Positions 1 to 10,987 are shown, counted from the stretch's first letter. The stretch: DNA of 64,000 bases from Gordonia rhizosphera NBRC 16068 (GCF_000298195.1 NZ_BAHC01000078.1:1-64000); one strand, 5' to 3'. Program-made: numbers and translations. The notes: generated by a model from the letters alone, not told the origin.

Positions 1-3000
1 AGGGATTCACGGCCTCCACGACGGTCTCGAACGGCACGTCGGCGTGCGCGAAGGCATCGAGATCGGTGAGGCGAACGCCGTCGAGGACATCGGTGAAACT
101 CGTCGCGGTGTTGATCGGGGTCCGCAGCACGAGGGTGTTGACGAACATACCCACGAGCGGGTCGAGGACCGACTGTCCACGCCCGGCGATCGGCGTCGCG
201 ACGGTGATGTCGTCGGTCGAAGACAACCGCGCCAGCAACACCGCGAGTCCGCCGTGCACCACCATGAACGGGGTGACGCCGTAGCGCTGGGCCGCGGCGG
301 TGATCTGCTCCCCCAGTTCGGCCGGCAGCGTGAACTCCACGCGGGCACCGCGATGCGATGCCACCGCCGGCCGCTCGCGGTCGGCAGGGAGGTCGAGAAC
401 CTCCGGCACACCGTCGAGTTTGTCTGTCCAGTACGACAATTGGCGGCCGACCACGGAGTCGGGGGCGTCCGGGGAGCCGAGCGCACGGTGCTGCCAGATC
501 GCATAGTCGGCGAACTGGACCGCCAGCGGCGCGAACTCCGGCGCACGACCGTCGGCACGCGCCACATACGCCGACACGACGTCGGTCACCAGCGGCAGCA
601 GCGACTCACCATCCGCCGCGATGTGGTGGGCGATCACCGCGAGCAGGTGCTCGTCGTCGGCGACCCGGCACAGGCGAACCCGCAGCGGCCAGTCACCGGT
701 CACGTCGAACCCGGCGGTCATCGCCGAGTCCAGCTCGGCCGGAGAGTCGACCACGGCCCAGTCCAGCCGCTCGTCCACCAGCTCCGCCGGGTGGACGAGT
801 TGGACGCCGACACCGTCGACGGGCGGGAAGGTCGTGCGCAGCACCTCGTGGCGCCGCACCACGTCGGCGACTGCGGTCCGCAGCGCCGCGACGTCGATGT
901 CGCCGGTCAACCGCAGCACGGCCGGAACGTTGTAGGTCGCGGTACCCGGCTCGAACCGGTTGATGAACCACATCCGCGTCTGCGCGAAGGACAGCGGGAT
1001 CGGCTCGGGACGCGGCGACACCGCAACGAGCGGCGCCAACCCCGCACCGCGCGTGGACACGGCGGCCGCCAGCGCCCGCACCGTGGGGGTCTCGAAGATG
1101 TCGCGCACCGACACGTCGGCGCCGAGTACCTCCGAGACACGGGCCGCGACCCGCATCGCCGACAGTGAGTTGCCGCCGATGTCGAAGAACGATTCGGTCA
1201 CGCCGACCCGCTCCACACCGAGGACGTCGGCGACCACGGCCGCGACCGCCGTCTCGGGCCCGGACGCCGGCGCGACGTACTCGGCCTCCTCGAACACCGG
1301 CTCCGGCAGGGCACGCCGGTCGAGTTTGCCGGAACTGTTGAGGGCGATGTCGTCGAGGGTCATCCACACCGACGGGCGCATGTACTCCGGCAGCGCCTCG
1401 GCGACGGTGGCCTTCACCGCGTCGGTATCCACAGTCGATGGCGACACGTAGGCGACGAGTTGCTGTCCACCGCCAGGGGTTTCGACGACGGTGCAGGCGG
1501 TGTGCACGACACCGGGCGCCGACGCGATCACCGACTCGATCTCACCCAACTCGATCCGCTGACCCCGCAACTTCACCTGGAAATCCGTACGACCCAGATA
1601 CTCGATCGCACCACCAGAACTCCACCGCACCAGATCCCCGGTCCGATACAACCGCGCACCCGCCACCCCGAACGGATCCGCCACAAACCGCTCCGCGGTC
1701 AACCCCGACCGCGACGCATACCCGCGAGCAACCTGCACCCCACCCAGATACAACTCACCCGGCACACCCGGCGGCACCAAACGCAACCGCGCATCCAACA
1801 CATACGTCGACGTATTCCACACCGGCACACCGATCGGCACCACGTCGGGCGCGTCGGAAACGTCCACGTAGGCGACCTCGACGGCGGCCTCGGTGGGACC
1901 GAACAGGTTGTGGATCGACACCTGGGGCAGGAGGTCGTGGGCGTGGGCGACGACGGCCGGCGGCAGCGCCTCACCCGAACAGAACAGCCAGCGCAACGAA
2001 TCCAGTGAGCGGATCTGTTCGGCGGGCACCACGTCGAGGAACACCGACAACATCGACGGCACGAAATGCACCGACGTCGCCCGCTGATCGGCGATCAGAT
2101 CGGCGATGTAGCCCGGATCGGCATGGCCTCCGGGCCGCGCCACGACGATCGTGGCGCCGGTCATGACCGGCGCGAACAGCTCCGGCACCGACACGTCGAA
2201 GGTGATGGGCGTCTTCAGCACCACGCGGTCGCCCACCGTCCAGGGGTAGGCGTCCAGGCCCCACCACAGTCGGTTGACCACCGATCGATGCGACACCGTG
2301 ACGCCCTTGGGCCGTCCCGTCGACCCCGACGTGAACAGCGTGTACACCGCGTGGTCGGACCGCAACGGCGCCAACCGATCCGCATCCGTGACCGGCGCGA
2401 CCGACAGATCCACGTCACCGGTGGTGTCCACCTCGATCACGGTGACCGCGTCACCGAGGGCCGTCACCGACTCCGGTGTGGCGCCGACGCCGACGAGCAC
2501 CGCCCCGACATCCGCCGTCTCGATCATGTATTGCACGCGATCGGCGGGGATCGACGGGTCGATCGGCACGTACTGGCCACCCGCGGCGACGACCGCGTGG
2601 ATAGCGACGACCAGCTCCACCGAGCGGTCCATCGAGACACCCACGGCCACATCGGGTCCCACACCCGCGGCGATCAACTCCCGCGCCAGCACGGCGACCC
2701 GCGCCCCGAACTCGGCGAAGGACACACTGCGCCCGGAGAACACCAGCGCGGTACCGTCGGGCGTCCGGAGCACCTGCGCGGCAACGGCATCGGAGACCGA
2801 CCCGGACGGCACCGCCTGGTCCGCACCGACCGAGAGCGCCGAGATGGTCGCGACCGCGTCGTCGGTCATCATCGGCACGTCGGCGACCAGCGATCCCGGC
2901 GCCGACACCGCCGCGCGCAGGATCTCGCGGATCGCGTCGGCGAACACCGCGATCTGTTCGTCGGAGAAGGCGTCGGGGAGGTACTTCAGCGTGATCGAGA

Positions 3001-6000
3001 GCCGATCGCCCATCGGGGCGGTGATCATGTTGAGCGGGTAGTGCGTCGAGTCGCTCACCACCGCCTCGCGGATGTCGAGTCCGCCGGTCAGCGCGGCGTC
3101 GGTGGTCGACAGTGACTCGGTGTCCACCGGATAGGACTCGTGCACGGTCAGCGTGTCGAACAGCGCACCGCCGAAACCGGAACCACCCGAGGCGTTCGTG
3201 GCCAGCGCCATCAGCTCCGGCAGACCCAGGTGCTGGTGGTCGAGCACCGACACCTTCGCCGCCTGCAACCGCGACAACACCTCGGCGATCGGCGCCTGCG
3301 GATCGACGTCCACCACCGCGGGCAGCGTGTTGATGAACAGACCGACCATCGACTCGACGCCTTCGAGGTCGGCCGGGCGACCCGACACGGTCTCGCCGAA
3401 GGCGACCACCCGATTCCCGGTCAGCCGCGACAACAGCACCCCCCATGCGAACTGCAGGACGGTCGCGACGGTCGCGTCCTCGGTGCGCGCCAACGCCTCG
3501 AGCGCGGCGGTCAGTTCGGAGTCCACGATGACCGTGTGATTGCGCGGCAGCGAATCCCGGGTCGCCTCGGCTCCCGGCGCCACCAGCGTCGGACCCTCCA
3601 GCGGGGCGAGCACCCCGCGCCACGCCGCCAGCCCGGCCGCATGGTCGGCGCCGGCGATCTGCCGCAGGTGGTCGCCGAAATCGGTGGTCCCACGACCGAT
3701 CTGGGCGGTGTAGGTGGTGCCCGAGGCGTACAGGGCCAACAGATCGGCGAGGACGAGCGGACCCGACCACCCGTCGAAGAGGATGTGGTGGTTGGTGATG
3801 ACGACGCTCACGCCGTCGGCGTCGCGCACCACGACGACTCGCAACAGGGGCGGCGACGACAGGTCGAAGGGTTCGACACGCTCGGTGGCGGTCACCTCGT
3901 CCACACGCCGCCGGCGTTCCGACTCGTCGACCGCGCCGAGCTCGACGGTGCGCCAGGGCACCGACACCTCGTCGGGCACCACGGCCACCACCGCACCGCC
4001 CTCGGTCTGCAGGAAGGCCGACCGCAGCACCCGATGGTGTCCGACCAGCGCCGTAACCGCAGCGCGCAGGCGCCGCTCGTCGACGTCGCCACCGAGCCGC
4101 AGCACCGCCTGACTCACGTACACGTCGACCGCGTCGGCATCCGGATCCGCGCCGGCCAGCGCGGACTGCAGATACAGGCCGTGCTGCAGCGGGGACAGCG
4201 GCCAGATCGCGGCACCCGGATAGCGGTTCGCCAGCAGGTCCAGATCCGCCTGCGACACACCCGTTCCGGGGACATCCGAGGGCGACGGCCCGATGTCGGG
4301 GCCGTGCGACACGACGTCGACGATGGCCGCCAGCTCGGCCGACCACCGATCCGCGAGACCAGCCACGTCCTCGGCGGACAGGATCTCCTCGACGAACAAG
4401 AACTCGGCCGACAGCTCACGGCCCGCCTCGGTCACCCGGGTGCCGACGTTGACCGTGAGGACGTTCATCGCGGCCATCGCCCCCGACACCGTCGCAGGCA
4501 GCGGCGGCGCATCGGGGTCCACCATGAACGGCACGGCGATCTCGTCGCCGGCACCACCACGTCCGCCGGCGCCGAAGAAATTGAAACCGATCGAGGGCAG
4601 CGCACGGCCCGCCAATCGCTCGTCGCCGAAGCGCAGCAACCCGAAGCCGGCGCCGCGGTCGGGCTGACCCAACCGCTCCTCTTTGGCCGCCTTCACCGCG
4701 TGTACGGCGTCGTCGGCCGGGTCGAGGTTCATCGGGGTGATGGTGGTGAACCATCCGACGGTCCGGGACAGGTCGGCGCGTCGCGGGTCCGCACCCGAGG
4801 CCACGAGTTCCTCGTAACGCCCGTGGCCCTCCACCAGGACGCCCACCGGCGCGTCGTCGGCGATGCCGTGCGACTGCTGCCACGACCGCACCGCCCGCGC
4901 CAGCGCCGCGAGCAGCGCATCGTTGACGTGACCGCCGAAGGCCTCCGGGACCACCGTGACCAGCGCCTCGGTGACCGCCGCGTCCACGCGGTGACGCACC
5001 GACGAGACCGCCGAGAACCGGTCGCGCGCACGGTCGAAGGAGGTACCGAATCCGGTCGGGGAACCCAACCGCGACGCCCAGTAGGACAGTTCGTCGGTGC
5101 GCTGGGTCGTCTGCGCGGCCATCGCGGCGTGCCATGCCTGTGCGGAGGTGACCTCCGGACGCACCTGCGGCCCGTGACCGGCCTGCAGCTGACCCCAGAC
5201 GGTGATCACGTCCTCGATCAGAATCGGCCAGGACACCGCATCCACCCCGAGGTGGTGCACGGCCAGCACGACGCGGGCCGCGTCGGCCCCTGACACCACG
5301 ACCGCCGACACCAGGACACCCGCCGACGGGTCGAGCCGGGCCAGCGCATCCGCGTGCGCCGCGGACAGTGCTTCGGTGAACGCGGCCGAGCCCAGCGCCG
5401 CCGGGGTGCTCGCCTCCCGGACGACCGGGCGCGCGCCCACACCGGCGGTCAGCACCCATTGTCCGTCGACCTCGGTGAGGCGCGACGACAACATCGGATG
5501 GGCGTCGACGACGGCGCCCAGCACCTCGGACAGCACGTGCGGCTCGAGGCCGTCCGGGGCGAACAGCACGACGGCCTGGGAGAAGTCGGCGAAATCGGCT
5601 GCCGAATCGGATGATTCGAGCATCCAGGACACGACCGGCGAGATCGCCGTGGCGCCCGAGCCGTCCCCCGGCTCGGCAAGCATCGGCAACCGATCGCCCC
5701 CGGCCGACAGCGCCAGCGCCATCGCGCGCACCGATTTGTGTTCGAAGATGTCACGCGGCGAGAGCGACAGACCCACCGCGCGGGCCGCCGACGACAGCTG
5801 GATGGACAGGATCGAGTCACCGCCGAGGGCGAAGAACGACTCGGTCACGCTCACCCGGTCCAGCCCGAGTACCCCGCCGACGACCTGCGCGAGCGCAACC
5901 TCCGTCGACGACGACGGCGCCACGTATTCGGCTGCCTCGGTGTCGATCACGGGTTCGGGCAACGCACGCTTGTCGAGTTTGCCGGCCGGTGTCAGCGGCA

Positions 6001-9000
6001 ACGCGTCGAGCACCTGCAGGCTGGCCGGCACCATGTGCGAGGGCAGTCGCTCGGCGACGAAGTCCGCCACCGCAGCGACGTCGACCGACGCGTCGGCGAC
6101 CACGTAGCCCGCCAGGGCGGTCGCGACCGAACCGCCCACCCCGACGACCACCGCCGACGAGATCGCCGGATGCGATTCCAGCACGGTCTCGATCTCGCCG
6201 AGTTCGATCCGCAGTCCGCGCAGCTTCACCTGATCGTCGCTGCGGCCGACGTACTCGAGAACGAGTGCCCCGGCCACCAAACGGGTCCAGCGCACCACGT
6301 CTCCGGTGCGGTACATCCGTTCACCTTGTGTCCCATAGGGATTGGCGACGAATCGTTCGGCGGTCAGACCGCGACGGTCCAGGTATCCGCGGGCCAGCGC
6401 CACTCCGGCCGCATAGAGGTCACCGGCCACCCCGACGGGGACGGGGTGCAGTCGCGAGTCGAGCACCAGCAACCCGACCCCGTCGATCGGACCGCCGATG
6501 TGCACCGGTTGCCCGGGGGTGAGCGCATGACTCATGGCCACCGCGACCGAGGCCTCGGTGGGTCCGTAGGCGTTGAAGAACTCCAGTCTCGGCGCCCACC
6601 GGTCCACGAGTGTCTGCGACACGGCTTCGCCGCCGGACGCGAGGACCTCGACGTCCGGCACGGAGTCCGGTTCGACGGTCGCGAGGACCGTCGGGGTCAG
6701 GAAGACATGGGTCAGGGCCTGCTCGTTGATGAACGCCGACAGCATGTCCCCGCCGAGGACACCCTCGGGGCGGTAGATCAGCGCGGCGCCCGACACCGAC
6801 GCCATCAGCCATTCGAGGATCGAGGCGTCGAAGCTCGGCGAGGCGAAACCGAGAACCCGCGACGACTCGTCGACGCCGAACCGGGCGATCTCGGCGACCG
6901 CGAAGTTGTGGATACCCCGGAAGGTCACCGAGACACCCTTCGGTGTGCCGGTGGAACCCGAGGTGTAGATGACATAGGCAGTGGCGTCGAGGTGAGCGGC
7001 CACCGGCAGTTCGTCGTCCCGGATGCCGGTCGCGTCGAGGAGCCCCAGCTGCTCGGGCGAATCGATCTCCTCCATCGCCGTCCAGTCGACACCCGCGACG
7101 GGCAGCCCGGCCCGCACCTGAGCAGTGGTCAACCCGATCCGCACCCGCGAGTCGGTGAGCATGTGCTCGATCCGCTCGGTGGGATAGTCGGGGTCGATCG
7201 GGAGGTAGCCGGCACCGGTCTTGGCCACAGCCCACATCGCGACCAGCAGGTCCGCGGAGCGCCCGATGGCCAGCGCGACCAGCGTCTCCGTCCCGACGCC
7301 GCGCGAGATCAGCCACCGCGCAAGGCGATTGGATCGCTTGTCGAGTTCGGCGTAGGTCAGCACCGTGCCGGTCGCGTCGGCGACCGCGATCCGGTTCGGG
7401 TGACGGCCGGCGACCTCGGTGAACACGTCGGCGAGCAGCCGCGGCGCCGTGGCGCGGCCACCGGTGACGGGCAGCAGGGCCGCGGCCTCGTCATCGGCGA
7501 GCAGCTGCGAGTCGCCGATGGGCAGGGTGGGATCGGCGGTGAGCGCATCGAGCAGTCGCACCAGTTGCGCCGCCATGTGTTCGGCGGTCGACGCATCGAA
7601 CAGATCGGTGGCGAAGATGAGGGAACCGAGCCAGCGGTCGCCGGCATCGGTGATCCCGACGGTGAGGTCGACCTTCGCCGGAACCTCCTCGACGGCAATC
7701 GAACTCACCTCGACGCCGGCGACGTCGTGGGCGAGGATCCCACCCGCGGCGAATTCGGAGAGCACGGACTGGTCGAAGGAGAGCAGCACCTGGGTCAGCG
7801 GGGCGAAGGCCTCCGACCGCACCGGATCGAGACGCTCGACGACCGTCTCGAAGGGCACGTCCGCATGCGCGAACGCGTCGAGGTCGGTGGTGCGCACCTG
7901 ATTCAGCAGTTCGGCGAACGACATCCCCGGATCGATCTCCGACCGCAACACCAGGGTGTTGACGAACATGCCGACGAGCGGATCGAGCACGCGCTGCCCG
8001 CGACCGTGGATCGGCGTGCCCACCGTGATGTCCGAGGTCGCCGACAGCCGCGACAGCAACACCGCGAGCCCCGCGTGGACCACCATGAACGACGTCACGC
8101 CGTAGGCGCCCGACACGATGCCGATCCGGTCGACGACCCATTCGGGCACCTCGAAGGAGACCTGGGCCCCTCGCTGCGTCGCGACCGCCGGTCGCGGACG
8201 GTCGGCGGGCAGTTCGAGCACGTCGGGTACGCCGGCCAGCTGCGCCGACCAGTACGAGAGCTGGCGTCCGACGATCGAATCGGCGTCGTCGGCCGATCCG
8301 AGCACCTGATGCTGCCAGATCGCGAAATCCGCGAATTGCACATCGAGGGGTGCGAACTCCGGTTCCGCGGAGGCGACCCGCGCCGCATAGGCGGTGACCA
8401 CGTCGGACACCAGCGGTCCCATCGACTCGCCGTCGGCCGCGATGTGGTGCACGACCAGACCGAAGACGATCTCGTCATCGGTGACCCGCCACCACCGGGC
8501 GCGCATGGACCACTGCGTCGTGACATCGAAACCGGCGGTGATCGCGGCGGCCAGTTCGGTCTCCGACCTCACCTCCGCCCAGTCGAGTCCTTCGGCGACC
8601 TCGGAGGCCGGATCGATGACCTGCACGGGTGAGCCGTCGACCGATGGGAACACGGTGCGCAGCACCTCGTGGCGGATCACCACGTCCACCAGCGCCGCAC
8701 GCAACGCGTCGACGTCCACCGAGCCGCGCAGACGCAGCACCACGGGGATGTTGTAGGTCGCCGCCGTCGGGTCGAACTGGTTGATGAACCACATCCGCAA
8801 CTGGGCGAACGACAGCGGCACCGGCTCCGGGCGCGGCACGACCGCCACCACGGGCGCCAGACCGACACCGCGGCCACCGATCACCTCGGCCAGGCCACGC
8901 ACATGGGGAACGTCGAAGACGTCACGCACCGACAGTTCGACGTTGAAGGTCTCCTCGGCCCGCCCGACGATCCGCGCGGCGGCCAACGAGTTACCGCCCA

Positions 9001-10987
9001 GGTCGAACACCGACTCGGTGACACTGACCTTCTCGAGACCCAGCACATCGGCGACGATCTCGGCGAGGATCTTCTCCGTCTCGGTGCCGGGCGCCACATA
9101 CTCTGCGGCGCCCTTGATCTCGGGTTCGGGCAGCGCCCGACGGTCGAGTTTGCCGTTCACCGTCAACGGCAACAGATCCATGATCATCACCACGTCGGGC
9201 ACCATGTACCCCGGCAGCGTGCCGGCCGCGGCGACCCGGATCTCCGACGGCGTGGCCGCCTCGGCCGTTTCGAGGACGACGTAGCCGACGAGCAGTTCGT
9301 CGCCGTTGTCGCGGCGTTTGACCGCGACCGCGGCCGCGTCCACACCCGGTGCACCCAGCAGTGCCGTCTCCACCTCCCCGAGTTCGATCCGGAAGCCACG
9401 CAGCTTGACCTGCGCGTCGGAGCGGCCGAGGTATTCCAGGGTGTCCCCGCGGCGGATGGCGAGGTCACCGCTGCGGTACATGCGGCTGCCGTCGGCGGCG
9501 AACGGGTCGGCGACGAAACGGGTCGACGACAGACCCGGGCGGCCGAGATAGCCACGGGTGACCTGGGTGCCGCTGACGTAGATCTCGCCGGTCACCCCGT
9601 CGGGGGTGGGTCGCAGGCGGTCGTCGAGAACATGGATCGTCAGGTTCGGCAGACCGTCACCGACGTCGGAACCCTTCGCCGACACCACGAACTCCGGGTC
9701 CAGCGCCCGGAACGTCGAGTGCACCGTCGTCTCGGTGATCCCGTACATGTTGACCAGGACCGGACCGACCCGGCCCTCGGCCTCCATACGGTCGGCGTAC
9801 CAGCGCCGGACCTGCGCGAAATCCAGAGCCTCTCCGGCGAAGACCATGTACCGGACGCTGTCGGCGAGCCGGGTCGGCGAGTCCGGCCGGACCGCGGCCG
9901 CGAGCTGGTAGTACGCCGACGGAGTCTGGGAGACCACGGTGGCCTGTTCGGCGATCAGCAACCGGGCGAACTCGTCGGGGCTCCGCGTGGTCAGGAAGTC
10001 GACGACGACGAGGCGTCCGCCGAACAGTAGCGGCCCCCACATCTCGAACACCGAGACGTCGAAGGCGTAGGAGTGGAACATTGTCCACACGTCGCTTTCG
10101 GTGAATCCGTAGTGCTGCTGCGCCGCCGCCATCAGTGCCACGACGCTGCGGTGTTCGACCACGACGCCCTTGGGACGTCCGGTCGATCCGGACGTGAAGA
10201 TCAGGTAGGCGGCGGTGCGCCCGTCGACCGTCGCGGGCAGGGCCGGCGCCGCGTCGGCGTCGGCGGCCAGCTCCTCGATGGTGTGCCGCTCGACCTCGAG
10301 GAAACCGAGCGCCTCCCGGCCGTCGCGGTCGGTGATGATCAGCGTCGGTGCCGCGTCGCCGACGATGAACGCGAGCCGGTCGGCGGGATGGGAGGTGTCC
10401 AGGGGCAGATAGGCCGCACCGGTCTTGAGGATACCGAGGATCGCCACCATCACGTCGACGGTGCGCGGGGTGGCCAGGCCGACCACACCGCCGGGGCGCA
10501 CACCGTAGGCCAGCAGGCCCCTGGCGACCGCGTCGGAGAGCTCGTCGAGTTCACGGTAGGTCAGGGCGGCGCCGTCGACGTCCGTCACGGCCACACGGCC
10601 GCCGAACCGGTGCACCGCCGACCGGAAGATGCCGGGCAGCGATCCCCAGTCGGTGGTGCCGGCGATCGCGCAGGCCCGGTCCCGGATGTCGGCGACGGCG
10701 CGCTGGATCGCTGCCGCGATCCCCGCCGGGTCGAGCCCGTCCTTCGGGATCAGGGCGGTCACGATGGCGCTCACCGCGGCCTCGGTGTCGAGGCCGCGTG
10801 CGACGAACACCGACGCGGTCGCCGACACACGGTTGTCGAGGTCGGCGAAGGTCACCACCGTACCGGCCGTGTCGATGGCGACGGTGTCCGGCTCGAGTTG
10901 CGCCGCAATGGTGATCAGGTCTCGCGTCGGCGGCCGCTGTCCCCATCCCGTAGAAATGTCAACTGCGTCCAAGCCGGTTCCTGTCAC
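1..10987 (-). CDS. Non-ribosomal peptide synthetase NRPS2 (modules 3-6, C-terminus beyond window)
   Basis: One uninterrupted reading frame of at least 3,662 codons leaves the left edge. It starts with GTG at 10987, overlapping the NRPS1 stop (GTGA), so the two are translationally coupled. Domains in order: degenerate A-like segment (residues ~21-110); A3 (SGSTGRPKG ~265); T3 (DLGGNSL ~665); C4 (HHIAADGES ~845); A4 (SGSTGTPKG ~1340); T4 (LGGDSI ~1720); E4 epimerase (HHLGVDAVSW ~1910, VGWFTTITP); C5 (SPLQHGLYLQ and NHHILFDGWSG ~2400, the D-accepting type expected after E); A5 (SGSTGRPKG ~2888); T5 (DIGGNSL ~3270); C6 (HHIAADGES ~3450). Hand-read ten-residue codes are A3 DVFSVAMVHK (ending like Thr codes), A4 DALFAGAVAK and A5 DVPHFSLVEK (close to serine). 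No thioesterase is visible; it would lie further left. The product is unknown, but one D-residue (module 4) is predicted. Confidence 0.95.
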   Translation of the reverse strand, partial: MTGTGLDAVDISTGWGQRPPTRDLITIAAQLEPDTVAIDTAGTVVTFADLDNRVSATASVFVARGLDTEAAVSAIVTALIPKDGLDPAGIAAAIQRAVADIRDRACAIAGTTDWGSLPGIFRSAVHRFGGRVAVTDVDGAALTYRELDELSDAVARGLLAYGVRPGGVVGLATPRTVDVMVAILGILKTGAAYLPLDTSHPADRLAFIVGDAAPTLIITDRDGREALGFLEVERHTIEELAADADAAPALPATVDGRTAAYLIFTSGSTGRPKGVVVEHRSVVALMAAAQQHYGFTESDVWTMFHSYAFDVSVFEMWGPLLFGGRLVVVDFLTTRSPDEFARLLIAEQATVVSQTPSAYYQLAAAVRPDSPTRLADSVRYMVFAGEALDFAQVRRWYADRMEAEGRVGPVLVNMYGITETTVHSTFRALDPEFVVSAKGSDVGDGLPNLTIHVLDDRLRPTPDGVTGEIYVSGTQVTRGYLGRPGLSSTRFVADPFAADGSRMYRSGDLAIRRGDTLEYLGRSDAQVKLRGFRIELGEVETALLGAPGVDAAAVAVKRRDNGDELLVGYVVLETAEAATPSEIRVAAAGTLPGYMVPDVVMIMDLLPLTVNGKLDRRALPEPEIKGAAEYVAPGTETEKILAEIVADVLGLEKVSVTESVFDLGGNSLAAARIVGRAEETFNVELSVRDVFDVPHVRGLAEVIGGRGVGLAPVVAVVPRPEPVPLSFAQLRMWFINQFDPTAATYNIPVVLRLRGSVDVDALRAALVDVVIRHEVLRTVFPSVDGSPVQVIDPASEVAEGLDWAEVRSETELAAAITAGFDVTTQWSMRARWWRVTDDEIVFGLVVHHIAADGESMGPLVSDVVTAYAARVASAEPEFAPLDVQFADFAIWQHQVLGSADDADSIVGRQLSYWSAQLAGVPDVLELPADRPRPAVATQRGAQVSFEVPEWVVDRIGIVSGAYGVTSFMVVHAGLAVLLSRLSATSDITVGTPIHGRGQRVLDPLVGMFVNTLVLRSEIDPGMSFAELLNQVRTTDLDAFAHADVPFETVVERLDPVRSEAFAPLTQVLLSFDQSVLSEFAAGGILAHDVAGVEVSSIAVEEVPAKVDLTVGITDAGDRWLGSLIFATDLFDASTAEHMAAQLVRLLDALTADPTLPIGDSQLLADDEAAALLPVTGGRATAPRLLADVFTEVAGRHPNRIAVADATGTVLTYAELDKRSNRLARWLISRGVGTETLVALAIGRSADLLVAMWAVAKTGAGYLPIDPDYPTERIEHMLTDSRVRIGLTTAQVRAGLPVAGVDWTAMEEIDSPEQLGLLDATGIRDDELPVAAHLDATAYVIYTSGSTGTPKGVSVTFRGIHNFAVAEIARFGVDESSRVLGFASPSFDASILEWLMASVSGAALIYRPEGVLGGDMLSAFINEQALTHVFLTPTVLATVEPDSVPDVEVLASGGEAVSQTLVDRWAPRLEFFNAYGPTEASVAVAMSHALTPGQPVHIGGPIDGVGLLVLDSRLHPVPVGVAGDLYAAGVALARGYLDRRGLTAERFVANPYGTQGERMYRTGDVVRWTRLVAGALVLEYVGRSDDQVKLRGLRIELGEIETVLESHPAISSAVVVGVGGSVATALAGYVVADASVDVAAVADFVAERLPSHMVPASLQVLDALPLTPAGKLDKRALPEPVIDTEAAEYVAPSSSTEVALAQVVGGVLGLDRVSVTESFFALGGDSILSIQLSSAARAVGLSLSPRDIFEHKSVRAMALALSAGGDRLPMLAEPGDGSGATAISPVVSWMLESSDSAADFADFSQAVVLFAPDGLEPHVLSEVLGAVVDAHPMLSSRLTEVDGQWVLTAGVGARPVVREASTPAALGSAAFTEALSAAHADALARLDPSAGVLVSAVVVSGADAARVVLAVHHLGVDAVSWPILIEDVITVWGQLQAGHGPQVRPEVTSAQAWHAAMAAQTTQRTDELSYWASRLGSPTGFGTSFDRARDRFSAVSSVRHRVDAAVTEALVTVVPEAFGGHVNDALLAALARAVRSWQQSHGIADDAPVGVLVEGHGRYEELVASGADPRRADLSRTVGWFTTITPMNLDPADDAVHAVKAAKEERLGQPDRGAGFGLLRFGDERLAGRALPSIGFNFFGAGGRGGAGDEIAVPFMVDPDAPPLPATVSGAMAAMNVLTVNVGTRVTEAGRELSAEFLFVEEILSAEDVAGLADRWSAELAAIVDVVSHGPDIGPSPSDVPGTGVSQADLDLLANRYPGAAIWPLSPLQHGLYLQSALAGADPDADAVDVYVSQAVLRLGGDVDERRLRAAVTALVGHHRVLRSAFLQTEGGAVVAVVPDEVSVPWRTVELGAVDESERRRRVDEVTATERVEPFDLSSPPLLRVVVVRDADGVSVVITNHHILFDGWSGPLVLADLLALYASGTTYTAQIGRGTTDFGDHLRQIAGADHAAGLAAWRGVLAPLEGPTLVAPGAEATRDSLPRNHTVIVDSELTAALEALARTEDATVATVLQFAWGVLLSRLTGNRVVAFGETVSGRPADLEGVESMVGLFINTLPAVVDVDPQAPIAEVLSRLQAAKVSVLDHQHLGLPELMALATNASGGSGFGGALFDTLTVHESYPVDTESLSTTDAALTGGLDIREAVVSDSTHYPLNMITAPMGDRLSITLKYLPDAFSDEQIAVFADAIREILRAAVSAPGSLVADVPMMTDDAVATISALSVGADQAVPSGSVSDAVAAQVLRTPDGTALVFSGRSVSFAEFGARVAVLARELIAAGVGPDVAVGVSMDRSVELVVAIHAVVAAGGQYVPIDPSIPADRVQYMIETADVGAVLVGVGATPESVTALGDAVTVIEVDTTGDVDLSVAPVTDADRLAPLRSDHAVYTLFTSGSTGRPKGVTVSHRSVVNRLWWGLDAYPWTVGDRVVLKTPITFDVSVPELFAPVMTGATIVVARPGGHADPGYIADLIADQRATSVHFVPSMLSVFLDVVPAEQIRSLDSLRWLFCSGEALPPAVVAHAHDLLPQVSIHNLFGPTEAAVEVAYVDVSDAPDVVPIGVPVWNTSTYVLDARLRLVPPGVPGELYLGGVQVARGYASRSGLTAERFVADPFGVAGARLYRTGDLVRWSSGGAIEYLGRTDFQVKLRGQRIELGEIESVIASAPGVVHTACTVVETPGGGQQLVAYVSPSTVDTDAVKATVAEALPEYMRPSVWMTLDDIALNSSGKLDRRALPEPVFEEAEYVAPASGPETAVAAVVADVLGVERVGVTESFFDIGGNSLSAMRVAARVSEVLGADVSVRDIFETPTVRALAAAVSTRGAGLAPLVAVSPRPEPIPLSFAQTRMWFINRFEPGTATYNVPAVLRLTGDIDVAALRTAVADVVRRHEVLRTTFPPVDGVGVQLVHPAELVDERLDWAVVDSPAELDSAMTAGFDVTGDWPLRVRLCRVADDEHLLAVIAHHIAADGESLLPLVTDVVSAYVARADGRAPEFAPLAVQFADYAIWQHRALGSPDAPDSVVGRQLSYWTDKLDGVPEVLDLPADRERPAVASHRGARVEFTLPAELGEQITAAAQRYGVTPFMVVHGGLAVLLARLSSTDDITVATPIAGRGQSVLDPLVGMFVNTLVLRTPINTATSFTDVLDGVRLTDLDAFAHADVPFETVVEAVNP
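10658..10927 (-). other. A-domain-like N-terminal segment of NRPS2 (candidate docking element)
   Basis: Residues ~21-110 of NRPS2 look like the first ~60 residues of an adenylation domain (EPDTVAIDTAGTVVTFADLD) followed by a helix-rich tail (GLDPAGIAAAIQRAVADI). They then stop, and a second, complete A domain begins. The same pattern is found at the C-terminus of NRPS1 and in the small protein at 23106-23453. The call as a docking element is inference from its position at a split protein boundary. Confidence 0.55.

Noticed and set aside
5738..8632. Plus-strand open frame of 964 codons antisense to NRPS2
   Set aside because: Arg/His/Gly-rich, no domains, and the opposite strand encodes conserved NRPS motifs throughout. 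It is a by-product of GC-biased third positions.
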